Positions 1 to 9,908 of a stretch of DNA of 64,000 bases are shown here, piece by piece; position 1 is the stretch's first letter, and each line of letters begins with the position of its first letter. Source of the stretch: Pestalotiopsis fici W106-1. Lineage: Eukaryota > Ascomycota > Sordariomycetes > Amphisphaeriales > Sporocadaceae. The stretch is taken from NCBI RefSeq assembly GCF_000516985.1, contig NW_006917092.1, positions 5,275,924-5,339,923 on the forward strand. Reading direction: 5' to 3'. Both the position numbers and the translations under genes were made by a program. Below the pieces are notes generated by a model. It was not told where the DNA came from. It did no database searches and worked only from the letters and a program-made list of their open reading frames with translations.

Positions 1-3000
1 TCCATGGACTTTTGTCAGATGGCGCCGCAATTGAGGTTTACGCTCGACAAATTACTGGTTCGAGTCTCGACCGACATTTGGCGCGAGATGAAGAGGTCCA
101 AGGATACGGCAGGGAGCTTTGGCAAATGGGGCCAGCAGATGGATCGCGTCAGGGGCTGGTCGAAAGAAATGGAGTTGACAGAGTCAACCTTCAAGCGTGA
201 ACTCCAAGCAGCAAGGCGCGAGGTTGGCGAGAGCTCGGTTGTAGCTTTCAAGCCATCACGAGAACTTGATGCATACAGCGCCAGCACAGTACCATTCCTG
301 GGTTCCAAGGGCCCTTTAAGTGTCAACACCGACGAGAAGGCTGGCGTCTACTCTGAAAAGCAAGGCTGGCTCTACCTCAGGACTATGACGGGCAAGCCAG
401 TGCGCACTACTTGGATTCGCAGGTGGTATTATTGCCGCGATGGCATCTTTGGCTGGCTAGTGAGCGGACCACAAGGTGTCTTGACTGGAGATGAGATTGG
501 TGTCCTGCTTTGCAACGCAAAGCCTGCCATCAGCGAAGAGCGCCGTTTCTGCTTCGAGGTCAAGACCAAGAATCAAACTCTTATGCTGCAAGCTGAAACT
601 CAATCAGAGCTCATGGGGTGGCTAGAGGTATTTGAAGTGGCCAAGAAGAAGGCATTCGAGGCAAGCGTTGGACGGGATACATCCTCCTTGCCTGGTGGTG
701 TTGATCCTGCCTTTGCCATTACTCCTCCCTCGATGCCCGAATTTTCCGCCAAAACAATGGACGCGCAGCTCGGGCTAGAAGAACCTGGACCAGCCTTTGA
801 GAAGACCAACACGCTGCCAATCCCTGGCCAAGAGAACAGCGGCATCCCTCGGGCTAGCTTTGATGTCATCTCAAGCGGTCCAAGGCGTTCGGCAACGGCG
901 CTAGGCCGTGAAGAAGGAGAGAGTGGGCGCGATCATGCTGCCAGGATAATGCAAAAGCTTGACTTGCATCGCAAAGCCAACTTCTCCTCGACCACAGACG
1001 TCAGTGCGGGTATGCCATCACCCGGTCCGTCTGGTGGTATTGCGAGTCTCATTTCTGCCAGTCATGGTCTCTTGCCTGGGTATCCCTCACCCATTATAGG
1101 CCAAATGGCGTCGAGGCCGCAGCAGCAACAGCAACAGCAAACACCCACATTATCAGGTCCAGAGCCACAGGCAGGCAGTCTCGCGCCCGCCACTCTGGCA
1201 AGTCCGCCAGCACCCACGAGTCTTAGTAAGACTGCGGTTGTATATAGCAGTGACCGCACTCTGACCAATGATACGGGCCCGGGTCTTCCCACTGCCATCA
1301 TGGCCAACTACTGGGGAAGCAATGCATGGGCTCAAGAATACGCCCCGAAGCCAGTCAAGACGGAATTCAACCCCGATGATCCCTTTGGACCCAACTCGCC
1401 GTCGATCAAAATGACCATGACCAACGAGCTTGGCGAGCTCAAAGCCTCTACTCCGACTCACAAGAAGGCCATTAGCATGGACGCCAAGATTTTGCATCCT
1501 GCAAACATCAAGGAAAAGTCCACGCAGGAGCAATTCCCTCCTGGCTATCCTCTAGAACTCAAGACGAATACTGCACAATTCAGGCTTGTTTTCCCAAATG
1601 TTCCATTGGATGAGAAACTAGTCCTGGTTTTCAGAGCGTCCTGGACCACGAGCACTTCTGAGCGAAGCCGAGATTCGCCTGGAATGGCTGGCAATGGGCG
1701 TATCTACGTTACACCTGATAACATGTACTTCTACGGACATCAGATGGGACTTGTGGTAGCCTATGCTATCCCTCTGGACACCATTACAGAAGTGACGGCT
1801 GCACCAGGAAGGGACTGCGATTTCATCTTTCTGCATCTGAACCAAGATGCACCTGATGTTCAGTACAGCAGGATATCCATCAAGACGTTTTTGGAGGATA
1901 TGGACCTCCTTCACGCCCGTCTGAATTTGCTAGTCGACGACTTGCAGGCAGAAGAGCCCATGGAGGTCATGGATCTCATCAAGGCCTTGATCAACTTTGA
2001 GAACGAAGAGTATGATAGGAGAAGCCCGAGCGCCGGAAGCTGGGAAGAGGTCTCGGCCAACACGCCTGTTGACAATAACACCTTGGCCGGGCGGGCTGTA
2101 AGTCCCAGAGCAGATTTGTACGCAAAATCTCGTGCTCGTGGTGCCATGCGCAAACCTGCACCCAAGCTTCAGTTGCCAGCGCATCCCGTGCACTACGAGC
2201 CTGAAGATATGCAGAGAAAAGTGGCTGAGCGCACCTTTGAGATCAGCGCCAAGGCCTGTTTCCACGTCTTGTTTGGAGACAAGAGTTTTGTCTTTCCCAA
2301 ACTCTATTTTGAGCGAAGAGCAAAGCAAATTGCTCAAGGCCCTTGGACAGTGGGTGACGCAGGGCGTCTGCAGCGATTGTTCAACTTCAAAGTCAAGTAC
2401 GGCACAATGTTCGGTCAAGCTCGCGAGGAAGACATCACGGATCAGCAGACTGTTGAAGTATTCAGCGACCACGTTACGTACGTTGTCACTCATGTCAAGA
2501 CACCCTGGCATCTTCCGCACGCGGGAGCCTTCAAGCTGGTGACCAAGATTGTCATTACACACATTGCAAAATCAAAGTGCAAGCTCGCCATCTTCACCAA
2601 GGTGGCATGGTCAAAGGCTGTCCTGTCCAAGAACATTGTCGAGCGTCAGGCGCTTGATGATGCCGACATGGACGCCGAGGAGTTGGCAGAGGTGGCCACT
2701 GACCAGGTCCGCAAGATTGGACCGCACAGTCGCACGAAGCGAGCGATTCAAATCTATGGCAATATCGGCCAGCAGACACAAGTAGTGCTCTTTTCACCAG
2801 CGGACACTGAAAAGACAAGGAAGACACACATCCGGCCCCACAGCCTTACTTCCATGCTTTTCGATACTGTCAGATCCTTTGCGGAATCTGCACTCACCTC
2901 AATTATCATGTTTGCATTTGCTGGACTGAAGAAACTCTGGGACGTGGTGACTGCGCAGCGTATTCTCCTCGCTGTCCTGGCATTCAGCTTCATAGTCAAC

Positions 3001-3657
3001 ATTGTGTTTTCGTCTCAAGGTGCTTCGACATGGTGGAGCGAGCGCAAGGCAGCAGGCTTCATGCAACGACTGGGAGTAGGACCAAACGTCATGATGAGCA
3101 AGGCCATTTACCTGAGGGACTTGGATGAGGCGGCCCGTTTCTCTTCGCTGGATAATTCGTGGCCCGCCGAGGACAGCTCTTGCTACGCCACATTCCAGTC
3201 AATTGCAAACAGTACCGATATCGATGCTCCATACGAAGGTGCGGGGGCTACATTGTCGTCCGCCTCCAGCCGTGCGACGGCAAGGAGACTGAGACGCTCG
3301 AGACAGCGTCTCGGTACTTACCGCCACGATCTGCTTGTCGCCATGCGCATGGTCAATAGCGTCGAGCGGGAAATGATCCAGGGCGAGTGGGAGAACTGGC
3401 TGATTGACGAGAACTACCGGTGTGAACAGGTGGCGGGTGTCTTGAGGCTGTGGAACACGACGGCTTCCGACGATAAGACGGCGGGCAAGGGAGGCTCCGT
3501 GGTGGCAGTGGATAGTGAGCTGCAGCAAAAGATTCTTCAAGAAAAGGATGAGCGCAAAAAGGAGACATTGATGAGTTGGTATACAGATTACTGCGGCAGC
3601 TGCAAACAGGATAAGGATGATTTGATGAGGGATAGGGAACGTCTTAGCCTGGCTTAG
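1..3657 (+). CDS. SIP3: SIP3/LAM-family sterol-transfer protein (BAR-PH-GRAM-VASt-TM), 5' partial
   Basis: The frame is open to the left edge and the first ATG at 4 is probably internal. The visible 1217 residues begin in what looks like the end of a helical BAR region. A PH domain follows (about residues 119-218, starting GWLYLRTMTGKPVRTTW and ending in a WLEVF helix). Next come a Ser/Pro/Gln-rich linker with a short poly-Gln run, a GRAM-like segment (about 515-625) and a VASt/StART-like domain (about 740-910). One hydrophobic membrane span sits at about 986-1004, and a Lys/Glu-rich tail follows. This order matches the yeast Sip3/Ysp1 (Lam3/Lam1) family, anchored in the ER at contacts with the plasma membrane and moving sterols. 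The N-terminal BAR part lies outside the window. No intron is needed in the visible part. The stop is at 3655-3657. The family call is strong; which paralogue it is remains uncertain. Confidence 0.88.
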   Translation, partial: SMDFCQMAPQLRFTLDKLLVRVSTDIWREMKRSKDTAGSFGKWGQQMDRVRGWSKEMELTESTFKRELQAARREVGESSVVAFKPSRELDAYSASTVPFLGSKGPLSVNTDEKAGVYSEKQGWLYLRTMTGKPVRTTWIRRWYYCRDGIFGWLVSGPQGVLTGDEIGVLLCNAKPAISEERRFCFEVKTKNQTLMLQAETQSELMGWLEVFEVAKKKAFEASVGRDTSSLPGGVDPAFAITPPSMPEFSAKTMDAQLGLEEPGPAFEKTNTLPIPGQENSGIPRASFDVISSGPRRSATALGREEGESGRDHAARIMQKLDLHRKANFSSTTDVSAGMPSPGPSGGIASLISASHGLLPGYPSPIIGQMASRPQQQQQQQTPTLSGPEPQAGSLAPATLASPPAPTSLSKTAVVYSSDRTLTNDTGPGLPTAIMANYWGSNAWAQEYAPKPVKTEFNPDDPFGPNSPSIKMTMTNELGELKASTPTHKKAISMDAKILHPANIKEKSTQEQFPPGYPLELKTNTAQFRLVFPNVPLDEKLVLVFRASWTTSTSERSRDSPGMAGNGRIYVTPDNMYFYGHQMGLVVAYAIPLDTITEVTAAPGRDCDFIFLHLNQDAPDVQYSRISIKTFLEDMDLLHARLNLLVDDLQAEEPMEVMDLIKALINFENEEYDRRSPSAGSWEEVSANTPVDNNTLAGRAVSPRADLYAKSRARGAMRKPAPKLQLPAHPVHYEPEDMQRKVAERTFEISAKACFHVLFGDKSFVFPKLYFERRAKQIAQGPWTVGDAGRLQRLFNFKVKYGTMFGQAREEDITDQQTVEVFSDHVTYVVTHVKTPWHLPHAGAFKLVTKIVITHIAKSKCKLAIFTKVAWSKAVLSKNIVERQALDDADMDAEELAEVATDQVRKIGPHSRTKRAIQIYGNIGQQTQVVLFSPADTEKTRKTHIRPHSLTSMLFDTVRSFAESALTSIIMFAFAGLKKLWDVVTAQRILLAVLAFSFIVNIVFSSQGASTWWSERKAAGFMQRLGVGPNVMMSKAIYLRDLDEAARFSSLDNSWPAEDSSCYATFQSIANSTDIDAPYEGAGATLSSASSRATARRLRRSRQRLGTYRHDLLVAMRMVNSVEREMIQGEWENWLIDENYRCEQVAGVLRLWNTTASDDKTAGKGGSVVAVDSELQQKILQEKDERKKETLMSWYTDYCGSCKQDKDDLMRDRERLSLA

Positions 3658-4284
3658 AAGGATAACCGCCCCAGCCGATAGATGGATAGCTGTTTATAAT
3701 GATAGTGTTTTTGAATCAGAGAAATGAATGGTCGAGAAGATGTCTGTCCTTTGCGGCTTGGTAAATCAATTTTCGTCATCTCCTGGCCTTCGCTTGTGCC
3801 GTCCAGGATTGGTCGTTATACTTATACACTAGAAAATAGTCGTTCTTTATATGATCGGCACGATTGCGCCAAAGTTTATTCGAATTGTCTCGGATGTATA
3901 ATAAATCACTTTGTAGAACAGGAAGATGTAGCTCGCAAGTCTCAAGTATAACTTAGTTGAGACCTGATTATAAGGATAAGACCGTATCGGCCATGCTTCT
4001 TTTACTTTTGCTGTTTGCGTGCGGACAGTATACCCTTTGTGAGGGTCAAAATTGCCGTGAAGGGAAGGGGAGTTGCCTTGTCTTAGCGTTTCAACCACAA
4101 ATACTATTTGGCTTTTGCGCTTAATGCTTTTTTGCGCCGGGGCGATTGCCGGTTCAGGGCAAGTGCTCTGTTGGAACTAAAATTGCAGTGAAAGAAAGTT
4201 GGGTACAATACAAGATGACATCCTTAGCAGATGCGGAAAGAGGGGTGATTATACCCTTTGTGAGGATTAAAATTGCAGTGAAGG

Positions 4285-4386
4285 AAGCTACATGAGGACT
4301 TCTTGCGGCTCTGCTGTCAACTGGACCCTCAAGAAATTATCTATCTTTCCAAGATGTACATCTGTGGTCTATAGAGCAGTGACAGG
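4285..4386 (+). repeat. Inter-repeat block A (also 5404-5555 and 6185-6299)
   Basis: The sequence between two 32-bp repeats is itself repeated. All three copies carry GCGGCTCTGC. Copies at 4285 and 6185 also share a TCTATAGAGCA-like stretch followed by TGACAGG just before the next repeat. Copies at 5404 and 6185 share a GTACTTGAGTACTTGTTGCGG-type stretch. The copy at 5404 has lost, or diverged from, the following repeat. Divergence is high, so the duplication is old. Confidence 0.65.
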
Positions 4387-4465
4387 TACACTTTGCGGGA
4401 GTTGAAATCACAGTGAAAGTCAAAGTGAACCCACAGCAGATCCACAATAAGTATCCTCGTGCCCT

Positions 4466-4494
4466 CTCGACGGACACATATGCCAGAGGTTTGT
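4466..4494 (+). repeat. Inter-repeat block B (also 5341-5371 and 6121-6151)
   Basis: Three copies of a roughly 30-bp block sit immediately before a 32-bp repeat. Two copies begin CTCGACGGACA. All three contain a CATA-TGCCAGGGG-like stretch and then TTNNTTATCC. Because the block and the following repeat travel together, the duplicated unit is longer than the 32-bp core. Confidence 0.65.
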
Positions 4495-4560
4495 TATCCT
4501 CTTTGTGGGGGTAAAGTTTCAGTGAAGCCGATGCGTTAGGAGAGAGATTGAACGATGGCC

Positions 4561-4591
4561 CCTGGGCGGGGGGAGGATGGGGGAGTTGTCA
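4561..4591 (+). repeat. Inter-repeat block C (also about 5272-5300, weaker at 4831-4866)
   Basis: A G-rich block beginning CCTGGGCGGGGG and ending TTGTCATG precedes the repeats at 4592 and 5301. A more diverged version beginning GCCTGGATG precedes the copy at 4865. Confidence 0.55.
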
Positions 4592-7086
4592 TGCCCTATG
4601 TGAGGGTAAAAATTGCAGTGAAGCGCAAAAACGTGGCAAAAATCGATTCACTATGTAGCGTTCTAGACTCCTGCAGCCAGGACAATGAAGTGCCCGGTGA
4701 ATTGGTCCCTGATTCCACTCCGTCAACCGCTAATCATGGCCATGATCCACTACCATGGCCTTACAGGGAGTACGACAGGTGAGGTCTGGATGAATATCAC
4801 GGATGGGGTGGTGCGAGCTGGACAAGAGGTTGCTGCCTGGATGAGCAAGGGAGAGGGTTCGTCTGCCCTTTTGTGAGGTATGAAAATTTGGTGAATAGCC
4901 AGCTGCAAAAGTAACTAAGTACTTAAGCTACGTACATCGGTGTCTTGACGCAAAACTGCGGTGGAAGCTTAATGGGAGACTCACCTAAACGAAAAACATG
5001 GGAAGGGATCGTGAGGCTGCAGTAAAGGCCATTGCCGGACATAATTGGCACCATCGCATCAACCCTCACATCATCCGAAGCCTTATCCCTCTACGCACAT
5101 ATACGTACCTGCACAACCATATTTTCAGTGCAATTTCAGAGCCGAAATGAGTGACCCTTTGTCAGTGTTAAGTTGCAGTGAATCAATGTGACGTTTGCCG
5201 CTCGAGACGCTCAAGCAGGGAAGATTCAGCTTCACCCGATATTGGTATAGAAGTTGGACTAAAGGTTGTTGCCTGGGCGGGGGAAGTATGGGGATGTTTG
5301 TCATGTCCTTTGTGAGAATTCAAATTGCAGTGAAAACCCACTCGACGGACATACATGCCAGGGGTTTGTTATCCTCTTTGTGAGGGTTAAAATTGCAGTG
5401 AAACAACCCGGGTGATCAATCGTTGCCCGGGCGCGCGGGTGCGGTACGTACATGTTGGGTACTTGAGTACTTGTTGCGGCTCTGCTGTGGATCCTTAGGA
5501 TAATAAAATTTAATTCACATTCTCAAGGTACACGTTACTATAAATCTGCAGCCAAAGCTTGATTGGAATCATCTGGCTGAGTGAGGGAGAGAAGGAGCGG
5601 GCTGCGAACTTTTTGTGACGGCGACAATGTGTGCATCCGGATAGACACGCATGTATCTAAGACGGATTGTGCCCAGGTTATGGTTGGGAAGGGAGACTTT
5701 TGCCAGAGGACGTAACGAATCTGCATAGATAAGTGAAGACGGAGCGGAAAATTAGGTTATTGAGTATGTACTAGAAATTCCATATTCTAAAACAGTGAGA
5801 AGATAAACTTGTTCGCTAAGCAATGTCAATCTGTATACAGCTGAGGTTATGTATATATTAAATTTGCTTTGTTTAGACAAGAAATGCGATTCTATGCTTT
5901 GCTGATACTGCTGAGTATTAAAAGCAAATATGGTATATAGACCTTGCTTGATCTTGTATAATTTACAGTATTTACCAAAATGACCTGATTTCCGCGCCTC
6001 ATGGGATACCCTTTGAGAGGACTAAAATTGCAGTGCAACTTTGCGGGGACGGAGGTTGGCGGCAACGATCCCAGAGACTTCTGCCAAGCTTGTGTATTTG
6101 GGCTTGATTGGGAATCTTCAACTCCACAGTCATACATGCGAGGGGTTCATTATCCCCTTGGTGAGGATTAAAATTGCAGTGAAGTGTGCGATACGTACCT
6201 ATTTGGGTACTTGAGTACTTGTTGCGGCTCTGCGTGGATCCCAAAGAAAACATTCACGTTCCCAAGGTATTTATTCGTGGTTTATAGAGCACTGACAGGC
6301 ACCCTCTGCGGGTGTTGAAATCGCAGTGAAGTCGATTACGCGTAATGTAGCCCCTGCTTCCTGTGCTTTTGTTTGTCGTTGCCAGGTTCATCTAAATCAA
6401 TTATTCCACTATATTTATTCGAGGGCATGTCCAAAAAGTCGACTTTGGGGCTGCTCATCGACAAATTAAAGACAATATTGCGTGAAATATTGATCATATA
6501 TCGGGACGAATCAGCTTACCGGAGCTAGAAACATGAATTTGCTATACATTCGCGGACAATGGTTTACAAAAACGAATTGAGTTGGGTATGGAAGATGATT
6601 GAAGATCATAACGAAGATGTTACGATTTGTGGTCTGTTAAGTATTTAGCAATAAATTGATCGTAAATCATTTCTGCATTTATTAGGATTTCTCTCTTGTG
6701 TACCACATTGCCATGTCAATGACTTACCAGCACTTTTTCGAAACCTGAGATCGAAAATATTGGAGGTGCCAAATATGAACCTAGTCAAGAGACATGCTCA
6801 ATCTCGATTGCGTACACTGGCCAGGGTTTTCCCCAAAAGGTCGAGGCGAAGATACCATTACATACAACGTGAAGTTATACAACGATAGAGTGGGTCTCAC
6901 CAGCTACCTCTACCAACACAACTGGTGCATACTCCATGATATGATCAACATCAATGCTGCTTGTATTATAAACCCGCCATTAACTGGCCGAGAATAATTC
7001 TCATCCTGCATCATTTTACATGAGATTCATACTCAATTTTATCACATAAAGTTTCACGCTCTTGAGCGCAATCATCATCCACTTCG

Positions 7087-9087
7087 ATGGCTACCTTGGA
7101 GACACCGTCAACGCCCGGCCGTCTCGAGACTCTGCCAACTGTAGTCTTGGATTTCATATGCGAGATATTGGCGGATTGTGACTCGAGACGGCGGAGTCTG
7201 TTTGCTTTCTCGCTGGTCAATAAACGCTGCTGTGCCGTTGCTGACAGGCAGCGATTTGAGCGGATTCAATGCAAAGTGCGGGGCAGCTCAGAACTGCGTG
7301 AGGATATTGAAAGATGGACCAGCCTGCTCGAGACATCACAGCAATTTCGCCATGTCCGCAAGGTCAAGGTCATTGGCTTCATGCCACCCGACAGCCTGGA
7401 AACTGAGGAAGACTGGGTTGTATCGCTCAAGGTCGCCGTCGAGAGATCCGCGAGATACGACCGTGAGGAGCGGGCAGGCGAAGGCTCTGATCATGATGGG
7501 TTCTTTGATCCGCCCGTAGAGCCTGTCATGGTCGACGTCGCAGAGTCGCATTTGGACACTCAAGAAGCCAAGAAACAACACAATGAAGCGTGGCAGCCTT
7601 TTGCCGACTTTATATCCAGACTCCCAGCGCTCAGGGACCTTGTGTACTCGTGTGCCGACCAAGTCCCGCCATGTCTCCTCGCAGCGTTGCATCAGCATCA
7701 TCCCCAAAGCCGACTCCATGTGCACACATTTGCTCTTCGCAGCCTTCTTCAGAAGCATGATGAGATACGTGACATTGACTTGGACGAATACGCGCTCATC
7801 ACATCCCCATGTCTGTATAGCGTTTTGCTATACACTTCGCGAGGGTATATTACGACTGGTCATGTCAACTACAACCACGAGGCGCTATTTGCCATGGCTT
7901 CAGGAGTATCCCCAGGGCTGAGGCATGTTCGCACAAACACCATTCAAGCTGGCAACTCACCAGCGTTGTTGAGAGCCGCGAGAGCACCCCGCCCAGAGTG
8001 GCGCGGCTTCTTCATGAACAATAATGGCACGACGTATGCCAAAGGACAGCTCGAGAGCATCTCCATCATCGGCCAAGGCAGCTCGGTCAACCTTGGTGTT
8101 GCGGCATGGGCACGTATTACTGACTTTCGCAAGCTGCGTTCGCTCGAACACGCAACGCACGAATCCACAACAGATGATTTGAACATGTTGGTGCTCATGG
8201 CTTCCAACGGCCAACTCGGGCAGCTCCGGAAACTGTCCCTGCAGCTCAACGCCAGCCAGCATGTGTATCCTTACATGGAAGCAAATTTGGCCGTCTTGCT
8301 AGAGCATCTGCCGCCGTTGGAGGAGCTCAGCATCACCGGACCTCATGGGCCAATGTCCTTGTCTGCCATTACTCGGCACCAGGGCGCGTCCCTGCAAAAG
8401 TTGAAGCTCGTACCGGACCAAAGCACGACGGCGGGCGTTTCCACGTTGGCAGTGGTGGACTCGAGCCATCTGGTCAACCAGCTTCAGCGATACTGCCCCA
8501 ATCTCCGCCAACTCGAGCTCATGCTGCCGCGCTCCAAGGGTGACGAGCGCGAGGTGGCGTTATATCAGGCTCTGGGGAAATTCAAGTCTCTGACGCATCT
8601 CACCATTTTGCTGGATTGTTGTTACCAGCAATGGATGAATCTGCATTCCATCCCGCCATCGCGCGAGCTTATCCGCGACATTTTCATCAATGCCACCGTG
8701 GATGCCGCGCTGGCCCGTTCCATTTTCAACTTCATTTGCACGGCCGATCCCTCTGCGCCATCTCCACTGCGTGTCATGAGATCAAGTGTCCTTTGGTGCG
8801 ACTACGCTGATATATTTGGTGATAGCGCAATTTACAACCTCTTGTCTTGGGTGGGTCGTAGCTGGCTTTGTCAGAGATATCCACGTCTTGACCAGACTGG
8901 AGAGATTACTGTGGACGAGATCCAGCGGAGTCATAGATATGAACAAATCGATATCACCAGCGACGAATGGGACGACTTTTCACATGGGTCAGAGTTGAAA
9001 CAAATCTGGAGGGAACTTTGGCCGGAAAAGACAGATATCAGGGTTACTGATTGTACCAGTTTTCCACTGATGAATGCTTCTGGCTGA
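7087..9087 (+). CDS. F-box domain protein
   Basis: Single-exon frame of 666 residues starting at ATG 7087. Residues about 14-60 (LETLPTVVLDFICEIL, then SLVNKRCCAVADRQRFERI) have the LPxxxL...I...L...L..V.K.. pattern of an F-box, the motif that binds Skp1 in SCF ubiquitin ligases. The rest is leucine-rich with irregular repeats (for example LEELSITG and LRQLELML), as expected for a substrate-recognition region. Fungal genomes hold many diverged F-box proteins and I cannot name a substrate. It lies alone between two gene-free stretches, downstream of the repeat array. The adapter role is family knowledge and the assignment rests on the N-terminal motif. Confidence 0.8.
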   Translation: MATLETPSTPGRLETLPTVVLDFICEILADCDSRRRSLFAFSLVNKRCCAVADRQRFERIQCKVRGSSELREDIERWTSLLETSQQFRHVRKVKVIGFMPPDSLETEEDWVVSLKVAVERSARYDREERAGEGSDHDGFFDPPVEPVMVDVAESHLDTQEAKKQHNEAWQPFADFISRLPALRDLVYSCADQVPPCLLAALHQHHPQSRLHVHTFALRSLLQKHDEIRDIDLDEYALITSPCLYSVLLYTSRGYITTGHVNYNHEALFAMASGVSPGLRHVRTNTIQAGNSPALLRAARAPRPEWRGFFMNNNGTTYAKGQLESISIIGQGSSVNLGVAAWARITDFRKLRSLEHATHESTTDDLNMLVLMASNGQLGQLRKLSLQLNASQHVYPYMEANLAVLLEHLPPLEELSITGPHGPMSLSAITRHQGASLQKLKLVPDQSTTAGVSTLAVVDSSHLVNQLQRYCPNLRQLELMLPRSKGDEREVALYQALGKFKSLTHLTILLDCCYQQWMNLHSIPPSRELIRDIFINATVDAALARSIFNFICTADPSAPSPLRVMRSSVLWCDYADIFGDSAIYNLLSWVGRSWLCQRYPRLDQTGEITVDEIQRSHRYEQIDITSDEWDDFSHGSELKQIWRELWPEKTDIRVTDCTSFPLMNASG

Positions 9088-9908
9088 TTCTGCGTCGTGG
9101 CTTGATCGTCACCACATGGCATAAAAGCGCTATTTTCTATCTATTAAAGGAGCCAAAAGCCGTTGATATATCAGCGTGTACTGCATTGAGTCGAGTCATG
9201 CCGTTTAATATTCTTTTTTGTCATTGTCCTTTCGATTATAAGACGGCTTGCGATATAAGTACTGGGTATTGATATACAGTGCTTGGTTTGCCTCTTGAGG
9301 AAACTTAGTCAATTTTCGGAAGAAGTTTCGCAGTAAAGTCAGCCACAAGCCTAGCAAGTAGCGCATGGTACTGGAATCTTGTTCACGCGCCATCGATGTA
9401 CTCTTTGCAAACCACTCTCGGAACTCCACCCAGCTTGGATCAGCATTGTCTATATACTCGACACGAAACTCCTGAGCACTCTGATGCTCCCGCTCACTTT
9501 GTCAATCTTCGCAGATAAAGAGGATTCACACACCATGTAGACCTTTTCTATGGGTCAATACTCACTGCTTCCCGAGTATCACAGGTGGCGCGGAGGTATG
9601 TGAATGAGCTCAATGTATGCGGAAAAACGAAAGGTATCTCGCTTGCTCTTTCGGTTGAAGTAGTACTGCCTGAATTACCAATAACGCAGCACTTTTCAAA
9701 GAAAAAGTACCATGCGTTTTAAATGCTCTCTAGATGCATCACATGTGGACCGAGTTCAAGCAGCGAAACTGGACTTAGGTATGGATGCAAAGGTGCATTA
9801 CACCATCAAACTTTTGACAGCATAGATAGTAGCTTTTGTAAATTGAGTTCACGACATATATAACTAATCAACAGATGTTGCAGTGGCGATCAAACAATAC
9901 CAAGGCTA
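9088..9908. other. Intergenic stretch
   Basis: Convergent 3' ends of the F-box gene and the metalloprotease gene flank this region. No frame longer than about 75 codons and no recognisable RNA gene was seen. Confidence 0.6.

Larger units (their letters stand above)
4031..6332 (+). repeat. Array of 13 directly oriented, degenerate ~32-bp repeats
   Basis: Thirteen copies share a core of the form CCCTTTGTGAGGRTTAAAA followed by TTGCAGTGAA. Approximate positions are 4031-4062, 4165-4192, 4252-4283, 4387-4417, 4495-4526, 4592-4622, 4865-4895, 5152-5182, 5301-5332, 5372-5402, 6006-6036, 6152-6183 and 6300-6330. All read in the same direction. Start-to-start spacing is irregular (about 70 to 630 bp). 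The 3' half (AATTGCAGTGAA) is the best conserved. The 5' half often contains a short inverted pair, CCCT...AGGG, around TTTGTG. On the opposite strand one frame repeatedly gives a peptide like LHCNFNPHKGY. This is a degenerate interspersed or minisatellite-like family, not a clean tandem array. I do not recognise it as a named transposon and see no terminal repeats or transposase. Confidence 0.8.
3658..7086. other. Gene-free stretch holding a dispersed-repeat array
   Basis: No credible coding frame is present; the longest frames are under 90 codons and overlap repeat copies. From about 4030 to 6332 it carries the repeat array listed separately. The segments at about 5740-6000 and 6350-7080 are visibly richer in A and T than the flanking genes. 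That could reflect old repeat-induced point mutation, but I could not compute a RIP index. Confidence 0.7.

Noticed and set aside
5372..5403. Telomere-like TAGGG/GGGTTA within the repeat core
   Set aside because: Only a single hexamer match per copy, no tandem telomeric units; most likely chance.
4031..6332. CRISPR-like array
   Set aside because: The repeats are regularly oriented, but spacing is very irregular, copies are diverged, spacers are themselves repeated, and the surrounding genes are eukaryotic.
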